Source: Promerops cafer
Taxonomy: Eukaryota; Chordata; Aves; Passeriformes; Nectariniidae
Assembly (NCBI GenBank): GCA_013398275.1
Contig: VZSE01008388.1
Coordinates: 466,153 to 530,152, forward strand
Direction: 5' to 3'
Length of the DNA: 64,000 nucleotides
Position 1 is the first letter of the stretch; every line of letters begins with the position of its first letter. This document shows, one piece after another, positions 50,601 through 63,602 of the stretch. The notes under the pieces are model-generated. The model did no database searches. It saw only the letters and a program-made list of their open reading frames with translations, and was not told the DNA's origin. Both the position numbers and the translations under genes were made by a program.

Positions 50601-53600
50601 AGACATGTTATTTACAAGGGGAGCAAATGAAATGACCTGGAAATTATTAGTTTTGTCAGTTACTACTCAGCCTAAGTAAAAACAGACAGGAAATTTCCTA
50701 CATCGGTGTACAGGTTTAACTTGAATAACTTTGCAGTAAGTACATATTGTTTTCATTGTATAAGTGAGCATTTACAAGTTAAATTGTACATCTTTATACA
50801 TACTTATCTTCAGAATTCCACTTACATACGTCTAAATTGGGGATTCAAATTACTGCATCCTCAGAGGTCTGATAGCACTTCTATTCAGTGTACACTACAG
50901 TCCTCAGTGTGGCAGTGCGTACTGGCCTAATAGGTTCTTTAAATTTCTTGATTTGCAAGAGTTCAGTTGTCACAAGTTCTTTACTATAACAAGAAAGTAA
51001 ACCAGTGCATGCATCTCAAGTCTGCACACAGCATCTGCTGGCTTAGGCACTCACACTGCATTAAAGTATCGTGGTGTGCTGTAGTTTCCGTCTGTGTCTC
51101 TAAGATAACAGAGCGCGCCGCACCCAGAGTGTAATAAAAAGCTTTAAGCATGACTTCACACTTCCTTTCCTCAAAACTCCTAACACATCACCCAAGTCTA
51201 GCACTCAGTTTTGTGGATAATCTTTTTTTACAACAGGTTAATAAATAAAAGGTTTGATGTGCCTGGAAAAATGCAAGTCATTGTTCTAGCAGGGGCATGA
51301 CCTGCTATATGAGAAAGCTGCTATAATCCCAACAGGAAGGGAGGTACATGTATTTAGTACAGCTGAAAAACTGGGTTTCAGGCACAGCACTATTAAGAGC
51401 CAGGTCTTTCTGGGTCAGATTAAAAGAAATAAAAAAATAAGTTTTAACAATAAGCATTGTATTTTGTCCATATGCTACTCTGGTAACACTTGCAAAATCA
51501 GACACAATGTGACCAATACAGTAGCTGAAACATAGTTTAAGATAACTTTGGGCTGTGTGGTCTTTGGAGCGCCTGCTCTGCCTTTTGTTCCTTCCCCTCA
51601 CCTCCCAACACATTCCAAAAAAAACCCCTGCAGTAGATTTGCCTTCTCTAACTGGACTACTTTCACCATCACCTTGGAGTGTCATTATACTTTGGGCAGA
51701 AACACCTCAGACCTGAGCCCATGCTATGGCGTGCACAGAAACACCTTCTGGCTGCAATGCAGGTTCAAAGTGGCCTGAACAGACCAGGAGGCTGTAGCAT
51801 CCAAGCACAACCTATTAGCAAAATTGAAAAGCATTGCTGTTATTTATCACAAGGACATCTTTTATGAACAGCATGCATGGGATGCCTTTAAAAGAAACTG
51901 TCTCTAAAACAAACCAACCTACCAAAATGGAATAGACTTTTTCTTGAGAAACATGCACTTTTAGGTGCCTCTGCAACAGATGACTGTTCCAGTAGTTAAA
52001 AATTAACTCCTTGCACTAAGTGCTGACAGAAAACTGAGGAAAGGATTCAACCATGCTTACACAAAGCACACATTTGTTTTATGTAGGTTTTTTTAAGTAT
52101 TTCCAAACCTAAAATAAAGATTTCTATGCCTGGCTGAATGAGTTGCACACTTTTTCATAGTTGCATGGCTTTGTACAAAAGAATGCACAACGACTACCAG
52201 ATTATTCATGTCTAAGGTTTTTTTCCAGAGGCAGAATAGATGAGAAAAGATATTAACAGGTTTCAGGAGCTAGGCTCCCCTCACTACCTGAAAAATGCTT
52301 TTTACATAACAGTATTACTGAAACAAAAAGTAAGTTATGCTTTTCTTATACATACCTCTGCCATACACCTCTATACCTGAATGAAACACTCCAATTCCAA
52401 GGGAAGAAGTATATTCATTCATCCAATACTAAAAGGAAAGAAGGAAGAAAAACCCAAAACTCTAGTTAGTTTGCAGTACAGATTTATCTTCTCAGAGCAG
52501 ACTGTCCCCCCATATCAAAAGCATTAAACCCTATCACAAAGTGTAAACTGCACAATCCATTTTACAGGAACAGAATGTCACTAAAATTCCCCAACTGTAC
52601 ACAGTGAATTAATTCCATTAGGTTCCATTCCAGTGTTTTAGTGCTGTCAAAGTCTGTCAGCCAAGGAGTCTGTGCCTGCGAGAAATCCAGATCAACCTTC
52701 TATTTGTCAACAAGCTGTAGGTTGTAAAGTTTGCCATTAAGTGGAATACATTCTAGAATCAATTTCTGTAATTTTAAGGAACACATTTTTCTTCAAAGTA
52801 CATCAGAATGTCAGACTGTGAGATACACACACCAACTGTCATTAATAGTAATGACCACACCTGCTTATGAACAGATGAGCACAAGACATACTCAGAGATG
52901 GACTGAAATTACCTTATTATATTTTGTCCTTGAATACTCAATTGGAGGCCACCATACAGGAGACAAAGCTCTCTCCAGGCTACTGATGCATGTATCTCCA
53001 AACATGAGGTTTAAGTCCTTTGCATAGGTCTGACACTTGTTTCCAATATATCACTTGTATTGTAGCCAACAGAAAACAGATGCATTTCAAAAGGAATCAG
53101 AAGTGAAAAGTTTTTAGAAGAGGGAAAAAATAGTAAAGAAAGAAAACTTCCATTAGTGCTTTCTCTTTTCTTTTACGAAAGTGCAGCAGCAGCAAGTGTC
53201 TGTCAGAAGCTAACTGTTACCTTCAAGACCTCAAAGATGCAGAAATCTGGAAAAGGAAAACCTCAAAGTACTCCTTCCCTCTACATCACCACTCTCAAGT
53301 ATCAGTCTCCAAGCATTAAGAGATTTCAAGTAACACACAATTTGAGAAGGAACCTGAAACAAATCTAAAAAAAAAAAGCCTCATTTGTCCTTAAAACTGA
53401 AATTGGCTACCAAGAAAAACCTCAGGAAAATACAAGGAGAACCTTATTTTGTCAATTACTCCAGTATTAGGATTTTTTCTTCCCACAGCTTCTCTGTGAG
53501 CTTTTACAAAGCAGACTTCAAAAAGTCAACTGGCAGGCAGGATACAGGCTGAGGTAGTACCCCCGATAAATTAATACTGGTTTAGCAAGCAGGCAGAAAA

Positions 53601-56600
53601 AAAGAAGTTATCTTCTTCACACAACCTGTTGACATAATCAGTGTTTTCTGATACAAAGCCACTATGCAGCACAACCAATGATAAAAACGTAAAAGGTTGC
53701 AGGTGTCACACTTGAAGATGTGCTGGCTGGAGTCAGTGTAATTTACAGTGCCATCACAAACATTACAGCGTGTAAGCTTTTTGTCTCCCAATAAAAATGA
53801 TACACTAAACCTCAGGTTGACAGGCTATTAATAAAAACGAAAACAAGTTAAATGGCAAAAAGAGCACGTCATGCCAATAGTTACAAACAGACAAGCAAGC
53901 TGTGGGAAATTTTGTCAATATGAATTAAGAGAAGGCAGATTTTGTGCCTTATATTTATTTAAAGCTCAATTGTGATCTATGGATAAATCTTGCTTAAGAC
54001 TAAACTTTACCATTTGCTTTAATTTCTGGCCTTGTCAGTGTAGTGCTATGTTAGCTAGTGGGGCATGGATGACTACACTAAATCATCACCTTAGTCTATT
54101 TAAAGGGCTTAGCAGTTCTTTCCTTCCACCCCCAAGAAAAGAGCAGAGAGCAAGTCTGTATGAACAACCTACATCCAGAAATACACTGCATTAATTTACT
54201 CTGTATAGAAAGACATACATCAGGGGGAATACGAAGAGGGCAAGAAAGGAGAAGGATGCAAAGACTACTCATCTTAGTGGGTTTGTGAGCATAGAAAAAT
54301 GGATTCTGCTCACGAGGTGAAATCAAAGTCCCCAGGAAAGCAGAAGAGCTAATGAAACATAAATGTGTTCTAGTTCTGAAGCCCTTCCTATCCCACAGTT
54401 TACCAGCTCACCATTTCAAAATAGTTCCAGGTTTATATTTATAGTCAAAACCGTGGGCAGAGTCAACGTACAGTTTGTCATTGCTGGAATAAAGTACATT
54501 TGCCTAATGGGAAGGTGTATCCAAATTAACCTAATCTAGAACTGAGCTAGACTGAGGGTCTCTGGTGCTCTAGTCTGTCCCTCTCCTGGGCACTTGTGGC
54601 CAGAAAACTCAGAACCTGGCTGCTGAATTCCAAACAACCTACGTATCATGTACCCAGTGGACCTGTTAATGCCAAGCAAGGTTATGGCTGCTCTCTGAAA
54701 ATACAACAAAACTTACACAAGATACCCCATATGCAGCAGGATAGGAAAAAGCCTAGTTGGTTATTAGACAGAAAAAAATGAGGGGAAAAAGTATTCACGG
54801 TACTCGCCACTCACAACCCCACGAAACCAAACACAAAGTATAGGGGGGAGAGAGAAAAGTGAGCCACCAAGACTTCTCATTGATCTGCACAGAAGAGGAT
54901 GAACGGCATGGAAAGCTGATTTAACAAGGTATCCAGCACAGCCTGCTCCCATCCAAGCACACGCTCCTCCTTACTGGCGCCACCTAAACACCTGGGGCTC
55001 GCTACACCGCACAAAGTGAGCACTGGTGGCAAGAAACCCAAAGTTAGCAGCTTTAGAAGAAGTGCCTGAAGCAAGCTGGCACTTTGCTTCATATTTCCAG
55101 TAAGAACAGAATAGGTTAATTGAAGATAAAAGAATTTCAACGAGGCAGAATTACTTTTCCCCTAGGAACAGTAATTATATCTAATTATTACTTAATCTGG
55201 ATGAGCTATTGGAAGGTTGGTCCCATTTACTCATTGAACAAAATGCCTTATCTCACTGAAGGAAGAAAAGCAGGACAAATGCCACAGAGAGTGCTGAATT
55301 TGGCTGCAGCTGTAAAGATTATATACAACTTAAAAATAAAGATTGTAAATTAAATTACATCTGTATAGCTCACAAGTTCAGTAACATGTCCAAACTGATC
55401 CCAAATGCTACATCCTTGTTTCCACTACACAAACTGGATTCCCTTTAGTCCTGATATGGATTTTGCCATAGTAGTATGGTGCAATTACATATCCTCAATA
55501 TTTTGCAATATGTCAGTCTTGTAAAACAGGATTTCAGGTTTAATCTATCATAAGGAAAATATTAGAGAAGTATTTTTCTATGTGCACAATAAAGCCATGT
55601 CACTACAATGAAAGAAAAACACTAATCCTAGTGCTTCAAAAGTATCTTCAGAACTTTCATTTACATTAATACTTTAGCTTGTTATCACCTTATTTGACAA
55701 GGGAAAAATAGGATACTACTTGGGCACAAAAAAACTAGACTCCTAAAAATAGCAGTTAGTTAAAATGAAGCTATAAAGTACTCCAGTTCTCAAAACACAA
55801 TGTATCAAAGCCTTCACCCTAGCCTTTTAATGATCATAAAAGATGTTCAAAGGCATGAACTGTACCACGTAAATATGCCCTTAAGCTTCTCCCCCTCCAT
55901 AAAGTTACCAGTACTTGAAAGTCAACTTTCTTCTACAACACACACATCCCCCTCACACTCCGGCTGTATCAAAGATTTTCGCTTTTTCAAGCACTAAGGA
56001 CATTGGAAGGGTATATCCTCCAAAAGCAACCAACTCAGTCCTGTAAGGAGTTCCAACAGTAACAAGGTCACTTAGTATTCCCCTGCATCCCTAAGCAGCT
56101 GCCTGGGAAATGAAGCCACAGTTTGCATTCAGGTTAAAATAAAGCTGTTCGTTGGTTACAGTAATGTTGGTTCTGCCAACCAGGTGAATAACAATGGTCT
56201 CTTGTTCCAAAAGAGAAACAAAAAATCCCAATCCCAAACCTAAACTACAGAAAAGTCCCAAACCCATTTCCAAGTGACATGGAATGTCAGAAGCAGAGAG
56301 CAAACCCGCTAATGTCTCAAATACACAGTTGGCATGGTTTGGTGAATAAACAGAACTTCAAAACTGCTATTACAGAAGACTCCTCCCTTCTTCCACCCAC
56401 TCCTAGTGCCCCCAAATAAAGTAGTACCATTGATTTCAGCAGGCTGTTGAACAAGCAGTAAAACTGCTATGTAACGTGAAAGTGAGGCTTTGGTTTCAAA
56501 CAAGTTTCAAATGGACTGAGATGTGGTTTAGCTAAGGAGTTTTATGAAGGATGTAGACTGTCCCTATCTTTCGGACATCACACAAAGGTGTTTTTCTCAG

Positions 56601-58987
56601 CAGTGTGAAGGAAAACTGTTTCTCTAATGGTCAAATAAAGTAGGTATCACCACAAAACAACAAACAAGACTGAAGCAGGAAATAGAAATATTCTCCTTAG
56701 TGGTTTCATGTTATACTATGTATAATCTGTGGTGATGTGCAGCTTCAACCATTAAAGTCACCCCTACATGTAATCAAACATCTGCAAATAAATGTGCTTG
56801 GCTGCTTCTTTTGGAGAGGAAGTTCCTCCCATAGAAGGTGGCATCCGAGACTATGTGCATTCTCAACGGAGGCAGAGCCCCAGTAACAACAACAGGATAA
56901 CCAACAGTCCCTAACATGTCCTTAGGAAAAAATATGACACTAGCTTTTTAGGAGCACACCCTTCCTGTTGCTTTTTTCCTCACTTCCCTCATGTCAACTG
57001 CCAGCCTTCCTAGGATGGCTGGAGTAAAACTGATCACAGCAATTCAGCTCTGGAGGAAAAAGAAAGGATGATGTGAATGAAAGAGCAGACTATCACAAGA
57101 GAAAAATAAACAGTGTGAAGTCACACCCCACCAGTGCTACCATTATAGGGAGAATGGAGTTTCTCAGAGGCCATGGCACTACTTTCCAGGCAGGCATTTA
57201 CACAGGAGGCAGTCCACTCTGTTAAGGTTTCACAGCCTGCCTGTGAACTGGGCCCACTTTGCACAATTAAGCAAGTCCTTGTGAGAACAGTGGGTCTTCC
57301 ATTTTGGTGAGTCAGAAGTGTGTCAAGCCTTGACTTCAAAGATATTCTTATGTAAGAGTCACGAAACCGAAGTCCTACTTCTTTGTCTGTACAAATATTT
57401 ATAGTTAATACATGTAAAACCATCTTTCTTTATGCTAAAAGAGATTTCCCAATATATATATTAGTACTGTAGTCCAGAAAAGTCATATACATGCATGTGA
57501 TGGGCATCCTTTCCTCCTCAAGTCTAGTATAAATAAGGCACACTGTGACTTTTTCTCATATTAGCATCACATATGAGCTTAACCAGGTGAGCAGAGATCC
57601 CTTTCTTTTTTCTCCCATCTCTCAATAAATCACAGTGAACATAATATTCCTGTCTCCAGTCTCCCCTCACTGTCTATCTATAATGAAGGAAACCAAAGTC
57701 GAGGTAACAGGCAGGCTATATTCACTGCAGAGAGAGCTCAAACACAGGAGTGGGCAAAAAATCCCCCCAAAATGGGACATTGATTTCTAAGGTAAGTATT
57801 AGAGTGAAAGAAAATAATGACAAAAATCAGGCTAGTTGCTATGATATTGTAAATATATTTGATTTCAAGCCAAATAGCTCCCTATTGATTGCTATTAAAC
57901 ATTTTAGCATTTGAATGTGACTGTTCCCAAGCAAAACAAGTTGTATTTTCTCACTTCCAGCAGTCACTGACACCACACTATATACCTTCACCCCTTCAAA
58001 ACAGCAAAGGTTCACTTTAAAATGGTGGTGGTAGGAAAGCCTATCCAAAATAAGCTAAGTAACACAAGCACTGTCACCAGAAGCTAGTTCTCCATCTCAC
58101 TGTCCCTCTATCAGTAGACTCAAAACTTGGTCAGAGAACTACTGCCACTCGTTCTAATTTCCAGCGATTGAAACGCATTAACGGATAGTATTTTCTTATT
58201 ACTTATCCAAACCTCCTGTTCCATGCAGGTACTTACACCTCATTTGTTACCATGGCATTTGAGCAGCTTCCAGCTGAACATAAGACAATACCACAGTTGC
58301 TGTAGGTGCCACATAAAGATTATCCAGGAGGGAGGGAAGGTGAGCTCATACGGCTGCAAATCAAGCTGGAGCGATTCCTTTATTTCTACCAAGTCGCAGC
58401 CACAACAAAACTATTCAAAAATTATGGTCTAGAAAAAAATCACCTTACTGACACTGTGCTGAAAAGCTCTTATCCTTGCAGAGACAGAGGTTATCCCGAA
58501 CTACCATCCTCCTGGAAAACTGGACCCTTTTCTGGTTTTCGTGAGCAGAAAGGCAGGGCCTCCCTGCTGCTGAGCTTTGGGGCAGTAGCAGAGGGACCAG
58601 CACAGCCCAGGGACGCTCACGGCAGGGAAAGTTTCCCCCGCGACAGGGAGCGGATCCACCTGTCACTGGAAGACCCAGCCCGGCAAACTTTTGTCGCAGG
58701 TCACAGAGGGGCTGTAGAAATCGTCAGACCTCCCAAATCACCGCCCTCGCCCTCCCCCCCGCTCCCCGGGTTCGTTATTTCTCCCGCTCTGCCGCCCACG
58801 GATCCAGCTCCCGCGGGGACACGCATGGGAAGGGCAGGCAAAGTTTCCCAGCCGCCCTGGCCCCCGCAGGGCAGGACACTCCCTGCCGCCGCCCTGCCGG
58901 GAGGGGGCCGAGACCCCCGCCCTGAGCCGCGCCGTGCCGGTGGCTCACCATGTCGTAGACATTCAGGATCACCAGCTGGTTCGCCAT
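47676..58987 (-). CDS. DESI2: DESI2 (PPPDE1), deSUMOylating isopeptidase 2
   Basis: A PPPDE-fold cysteine isopeptidase, reported to act on SUMO or ubiquitin conjugates in the cytoplasm. Five minus-strand coding exons with matching phases: 58949-58987 (MANQLVILNVYDM), 52356-52428, 50400-50493, 49772-49913, 47676-47909. The product is 193 residues; human is 194 as I recall, starting MGANQ rather than MANQ. The predicted catalytic His is H29 in FHSGIEVYG (exon 2) and the nucleophile is C107 in HKNCNHFS (exon 4). Exon 3 carries EFAYGGHPYPFSGIFEI. The last exon gives the conserved C-terminus with an acidic/alanine-rich stretch (DELEEAEDAAASAS) and ends RHTKL-stop. All introns are GT-AG. The start codon context (GGCGATGGC) is good and lies in the CpG island. 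No defect is seen; the gene looks intact. Confidence 0.97.
52429..58948 (-). other. DESI2: DESI2 intron 1
   Basis: A 6.5 kb intron, AT-rich until about 58.5 kb and then rising into the promoter CpG island. Open frames such as the 70- to 100-codon ones have no splice support. No named repeat or RNA gene was recognised. Confidence 0.65.
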
Positions 58988-59610
58988 CGCCGGCGGCCCG
59001 CGGGCGCCCCCCGCCCGCTCGGTCGCTCCCGCTGCGGCGGCGGCGCCGCTCAGGCCGGCGGCGGGGNNNNNNNNNNNNNNNNNNNNNNNNNNNNNNNNNN
59101 NNNNNNNNNNNNNNNNNNNNNNNNNNNNNNNNNNNNNNNNNNNNNNNNNNNNNNNNNNNNNNNNNNNNNNNNNNNNNNNNNNNNNNNNNNNNNNNNNNNN
59201 NNNNNNNNNNNNNNNNNNNNNNNNNNNNNNNNNNNNNNNNNNNNNNNNNNNNNNNNNNNNNNNNNNNNNNNNNNNNNNNNNNNNNNNNNNNNNNNNNNNN
59301 NNNNNNNNNNNCGCCCCGGCCCGCCCCGCGGCCTGGCCGCGGCCCCCAGGGGCTGCCCGTGCCGTGGCTGCTCGCCTTGCCTCGTCCCGGCTGCCTCCTG
59401 GGGAGGTGTCCGGAGCGGCTGCAGAGCGCTGCTGTGGCTCCCTCGGGCCTTTGGGGACCCGACTCGGCACGGCTGCCGGGCTGTGCCCGCCTGCCCTGCC
59501 CCGTGCCGTGCCCGCCACTCGTGCGCCTACGGTTGTTGGTTCCCAGAGGAGAATTAGTTCCCGGCCCGTGTGGTGGCCGCGTTCACAGCATCCTCCAGCG
59601 CGGCCATTAG
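58560..59610. promoter_or_regulatory. DESI2: CpG-island promoter of DESI2, interrupted by a gap
   Basis: Strongly GC- and CpG-rich around DESI2 exon 1 (ATG at 58985-58987 on the minus strand). The transcription start probably lies in or near the 245-N gap. A plus-strand frame of 434 codons across this island and the gap is an artefact of GC-rich sequence and of N translated as X. Confidence 0.75.
59067..59311. other. Assembly gap, 245 Ns
   Basis: A run of N about 80 bases upstream of the DESI2 start codon, in its CpG island. It probably hides the 5'UTR and core promoter but no DESI2 coding sequence. Confidence 0.99.
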
Positions 59611-59694
59611 ACGTTTGAGTTCAGTGAAGAACGTAAATTTTAAGTGGCTCGGCGGAAAGAACGTCTGAGCCGTGCGGAGCCGGGGATAACCCAC

Positions 59695-62182
59695 ATGCGG
59701 ATGCTGGTAAAGGCATGGCCGCTTCTAAGGCGGCAGGCATCTTCCGAGAGTAACCTTGCCATGTAAGCTTCATCTATAACCCTGTCAAGCGACAGCAAAA
59801 CAAAAATCCATTTGTTAAAATCTGGAGAGAAGCAGGAGAAAAAAAAATGCATTCTCTCTTGCAGCAGACTCCATTTGATAAAGACAAGCAGTGCCTCTTC
59901 ACAGCACTTTAGAAAAGATGCTGCTCACAGCAGGCTGTGGATGTGCCCTTGGGAACAAAGGTGCTGCAGGAGGGAGCATGTTCCCACCCCGGGGTATCCT
60001 GGCTTCCACTATCATTTCTGGCTGCAGACATTTAGATGTTTAGCCCCTCTTTCTTAGCAAAAATTCCAGTTGGCTGCTGAGCTCCATTTTGTGTGCAGAA
60101 CAGGTTTGTCCCTCCAGTACTACAGCATAGCTGATGCAGGCAGTTAAAAAAGCAATTCCTGGTCTGGGGAATGATCTTTGGTTAGAGGAAACGAGTACTG
60201 TCGCAAAAACTTACAACAGGTCTGTCTCCTGATTGTCAGAATATGTAATCCAGGCGCCTGAGGGACCTGTGTGTGTGAACCTGAGGCTGGCAGTAATGCC
60301 TTACTTTGCCAGTAAAACATGTGGGCAGGTCCATAAGTTCATTGGGTAATGTTCTTCGCTCCTTTGGCTAGAAGCTAGGAAACTCGTGGTTATTAAACCA
60401 AAACCTTTTGTGGGAAGAAGTTACTTCCATGTTGAGGAATACTGAGGAAAATACTACTGTTTCTTAAATCTGCAGGGGTCAAAAACCTTACCTGAAAAGG
60501 CAGGGGCTTCATTTCCAGCTAACAGTATGCATTAACTGGAAGACATAGAGTGTTGGAATGACATGTAACAAATTACTTGGTCTATATTGTCTCGTTTGTT
60601 TTCTGTCTATAAGATGCATTGTAAAGCGGAAGGAGAGGAAAACATAACTTGTAGCCTGTAGTGACAGGAGAGAGAAATTTCATGTTCTGGGAAGAATAAA
60701 TCCCAAAAGTGTCATTTATTTGACTTAAAAATTGAATTTTGCCATTTAAATACTAGACTTAGTAGAGAGAGGAATAACGGTATTACAGCTCTGACTTCCT
60801 CAGTGATGCAGCTTATCTTTTCATGCAGTTATCTGCAAAAGACAAGAAAATCCTTCTTTTGAGCCGAAAGACTGATTAGGTAGGTGTCAGAAGCAATGTT
60901 AAGCATGAGTGAATACTGCAGAAAGCTATGCCATGTATGGTGTGTGTTACAGCAGTTTGCATTTCTTTGAGTTGTTGGGAGAGAGGAAGTATGGTATGGG
61001 GACACTCCAAGATGCTCACAGAGATCAGTCTGGCTGTTTGGTCAAGGGGCAGAGATCAGTCGTGGGCCCTGTCACCACAGAGGAAGTACAATGTGTGAAC
61101 CCAGGGACTTCTGCACTGTAAAACTGAAAAACAAGGTGCCTGAGCCCTTAATGGGAACACAGAAAATCTCAGAGAAGAGCACAAACCAAAGTTATTATTT
61201 ACCAATCCGTGCTGCATTTACTTTATGCAGTGACATGTTTCTATTCTTGTATTGGAGCAATACACTCAAAGAGCAGTCTGGTTTCTTTGTCTTTATGGCA
61301 AATGCTATTATCTGTTTCATTTTTAAAGGTGTAGAAATAGTCAAGATTAGAGAAGCACCAATTTTCAGCCATAAATGAGAAGTTAGAGAAGCCCAAGGTG
61401 CCTTAAGTCCACAGAGAGGTGCAGTTTCTGGAAATTTTCTTAGAAGATTATAAAAAATGTAGAAATCTGGCACAAAGAATACATGAGCATTTAAAGTCAT
61501 CTGTTATTGCCTTTTCCCCCTTGATCATCACAGATGTTCAAAGACAACAAAGAGTGGCCTTGCTATGGCATCTGCCAAGGCCTCTGAGCAGTCACAAAGG
61601 TATCCTGTCTCATCCTGTGAATTGTGCATGTCCAGCTTATCTAAGGAGTCCCTGTTTGGATCCATTGATACTGTAAATAATAACTCCACAAAATTTAATG
61701 TTAGTGGAGACCTGGAAAAACTGAAAACAGAATTTATCAATGAAGACTCAGGAAAGGAAGAAGGTACTAAATACTTCAGCCTTCCCTTTATCCTCTCTTA
61801 GTAGATCTCCAGCCTGACATAGCAGTGCATTCACCTTATGCTATTGATGCACCACAAACCCATCTTCTGTTACCCTTCATGTTCCTTGCTAGTTTCAATT
61901 CCAACCAAGCTTAGATTTTCCCAGTTCTGTCACTGCATGTCCTTGTTAGCTTACCCTGCTTCCATCTCCTGTATAATTTGGTTTTGCATTTCAGCTCAAT
62001 CATTATCTCATGTAAGGTATGTTGCTGGACCTGATTTTGAGTCATGCAGATCTGTTTATAGCTGCAGTATATTAAAGTGCACTTCTATTTTAAACATCCC
62101 ACAGTCTAACAAGAAAAAAGGTCAAAGGCTCAGCTTGTCTTCTCATTTGGACAGAGAATTCTCTTGCCTATGCCAGGGGTAG
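59695..62182 (+). CDS. Hypothetical three-exon reading frame divergent from DESI2 (unrecognised, weak)
   Basis: I do not recognise this product. Three plus-strand segments can be spliced in frame: 59695-59762 (start MRMLVKAWPLLRRQASSESN, donor GTAAGC), 61534-61763 (acceptor after TTGATCATCACAG, donor GTACTA) and 61995-62182 (acceptor after GCATTTCAG, ending in TAG). Together they would encode 161 residues. The first 20 residues are basic and hydrophobic, like a mitochondrial targeting peptide; the middle is Ser/Lys/Asp/Glu-rich. It would start about 0.7 kb from DESI2 exon 1 in divergent orientation. Against it: splice sites are common, phase agreement at two junctions can occur by chance, and the human locus has no such gene that I know of. 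It could be a lncRNA or nothing. Confidence 0.18.
59763..61533. other. Sequence between the DESI2 CpG island and 61.5 kb
   Basis: AT-rich DNA. Where human synteny predicts the C-terminal exons of CATSPERE, including its transmembrane segment, I find no convincing minus-strand match. No named repeat was recognised. Confidence 0.5.
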
Positions 62183-62699
62183 TAACACAAGACTTTTGTG
62201 GGTCAGCCAGGGAAGCTGCAGTGGCCTTGTGGCAGAAACCCTCCCAACAAAGAACACTGGAAGATTGATTAATGGGTTTCTTTCTCATGGTTCTTGCTGA
62301 ATCAATATGGAAATGGTACTCAGGTAGAGTCTTCTGTGAGCCCTAACTTCTTTTTAAAAAGGATCAAGAAAATTGCTTCAGTGCCTTGACATCCTCTCAT
62401 GGCACTGTCAGTACACCTTTTTATGGTACCTAGAGGTTATTAGTAGAAATATTTATCAAGTCCTTTTATGAAAATATTCTTGGCAATACCCTTGGTCTGG
62501 CTGCCTGCAGTGTGCACTGGTTGGGCTGGCAGTTCTGCCCTGCTCTGCCTGACTGCCTCTTGTTCTTTGTCTGCAGTGCCTCAGCTGCTGCTCCGTGCGC
62601 AGCGATCGCTGCCTTGTTAGGATCCACCCTCTGTGTCACATGGAATGTATCAGTAGATAAGACTGAGTGTCCAGTAAGCCTGACAGCTTCATCTTGCAA

Positions 62700-63225
62700 G
62701 TACCCTTGTTCCAATGGGTACTTACTGTGGCCTTGGAACTGGCGAATTTTGTCTGAGAGATTTTTTCCATATGCTCCTGCACTATCTGGAAGGTTTTTGA
62801 ATAGAACAGCAGCTCAAAATTGTGGAGTAAGATCTGTCAAGTTTCATGAACAATTTTGTAGAACATGGCTGTGGTGATGTCCAGCACTGGTCCACTGAAC
62901 TCTACACTTCATAGAGATGGACTGATACTGGTCTTTTGCACAGTTACCAGGTGACTCAAGTAGCCAAAAAAATGTACCATTGTCTGTTGAGTGAATGGCA
63001 CCTGTTGATTTTCCTACAGTAGCCCAGTAAAAAGGAGCAACTACCATGGGAAAAGACTATGAGGTTTCATTAAGCTAGAATAATGAATAAAAGGACTTTT
63101 CTTAGTAACAGTTGTGTTCCACTTAGGAATTCCATTTATATTTGATATGATGCTGTGATTGTAATCCAAAAGCCAGTGCCTTACAATGACAGAAGACTGC
63201 AAAATAATCTCTTTTTGATATACTG
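62700..63225 (-). pseudogene. CATSPERE: Degraded CATSPERE-like fragments (tentative)
   Basis: On the minus strand, a good acceptor (ATTATTTTGCAG) at about 63.20 kb is followed by SSVIVRHWLLDYNHSIISNI, which resembles a stretch of human CATSPERE as I remember it. Further on (62.85-63.03 kb), peptides with HSTDNGTFFWLL and QSISMKC resemble the next part, but they lie in another frame. Around 62.75-62.83 kb a third frame holds IVQEHMEKIS. Between them are stop codons, and the frame changes at least twice. This pattern suggests a decayed gene that kept collinear order, although unrecognised short exons could also explain part of it. Similarity was judged by memory and eye only. Confidence 0.38.
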
Positions 63226-63602
63226 GAAAGTTATCATGCCGTTTAGTCACCTTCTCTTGGCAAAAATCAAACTTATCATGCTATTAAGCTTCCAGTCAAA
63301 CAGAATCGGACAAAAAGAATCAAATTACTTTCCTGTAAGAAAATGTTAAGGCTGAAAACCAGAATTTTCTTATTAGAACCATACTGATGCGGATGCAGGT
63401 TTACAATATCTGAAGAATAAATACCTCTAATTTGCTAACTCTTTTCATGGTATATCTGTTAATCTAAAAATAATAACTTTCAGTCTTAAGAGACCAATAA
63501 AATGAGGTTTTTCTGCTGCTGTCATTTAAAAAAGGGTAGCTTCAATGATCTCCTACCTGAAATTTCTATTACTTTACCACTTATTTTAAAAAAATAACTA
63601 CT

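Noticed and set aside
58306..59610. 434-codon plus-strand open frame over the DESI2 promoter
   Set aside because: It spans 245 Ns translated as X and low-stop CpG-island DNA; DESI2 exon 1 is read on the other strand.
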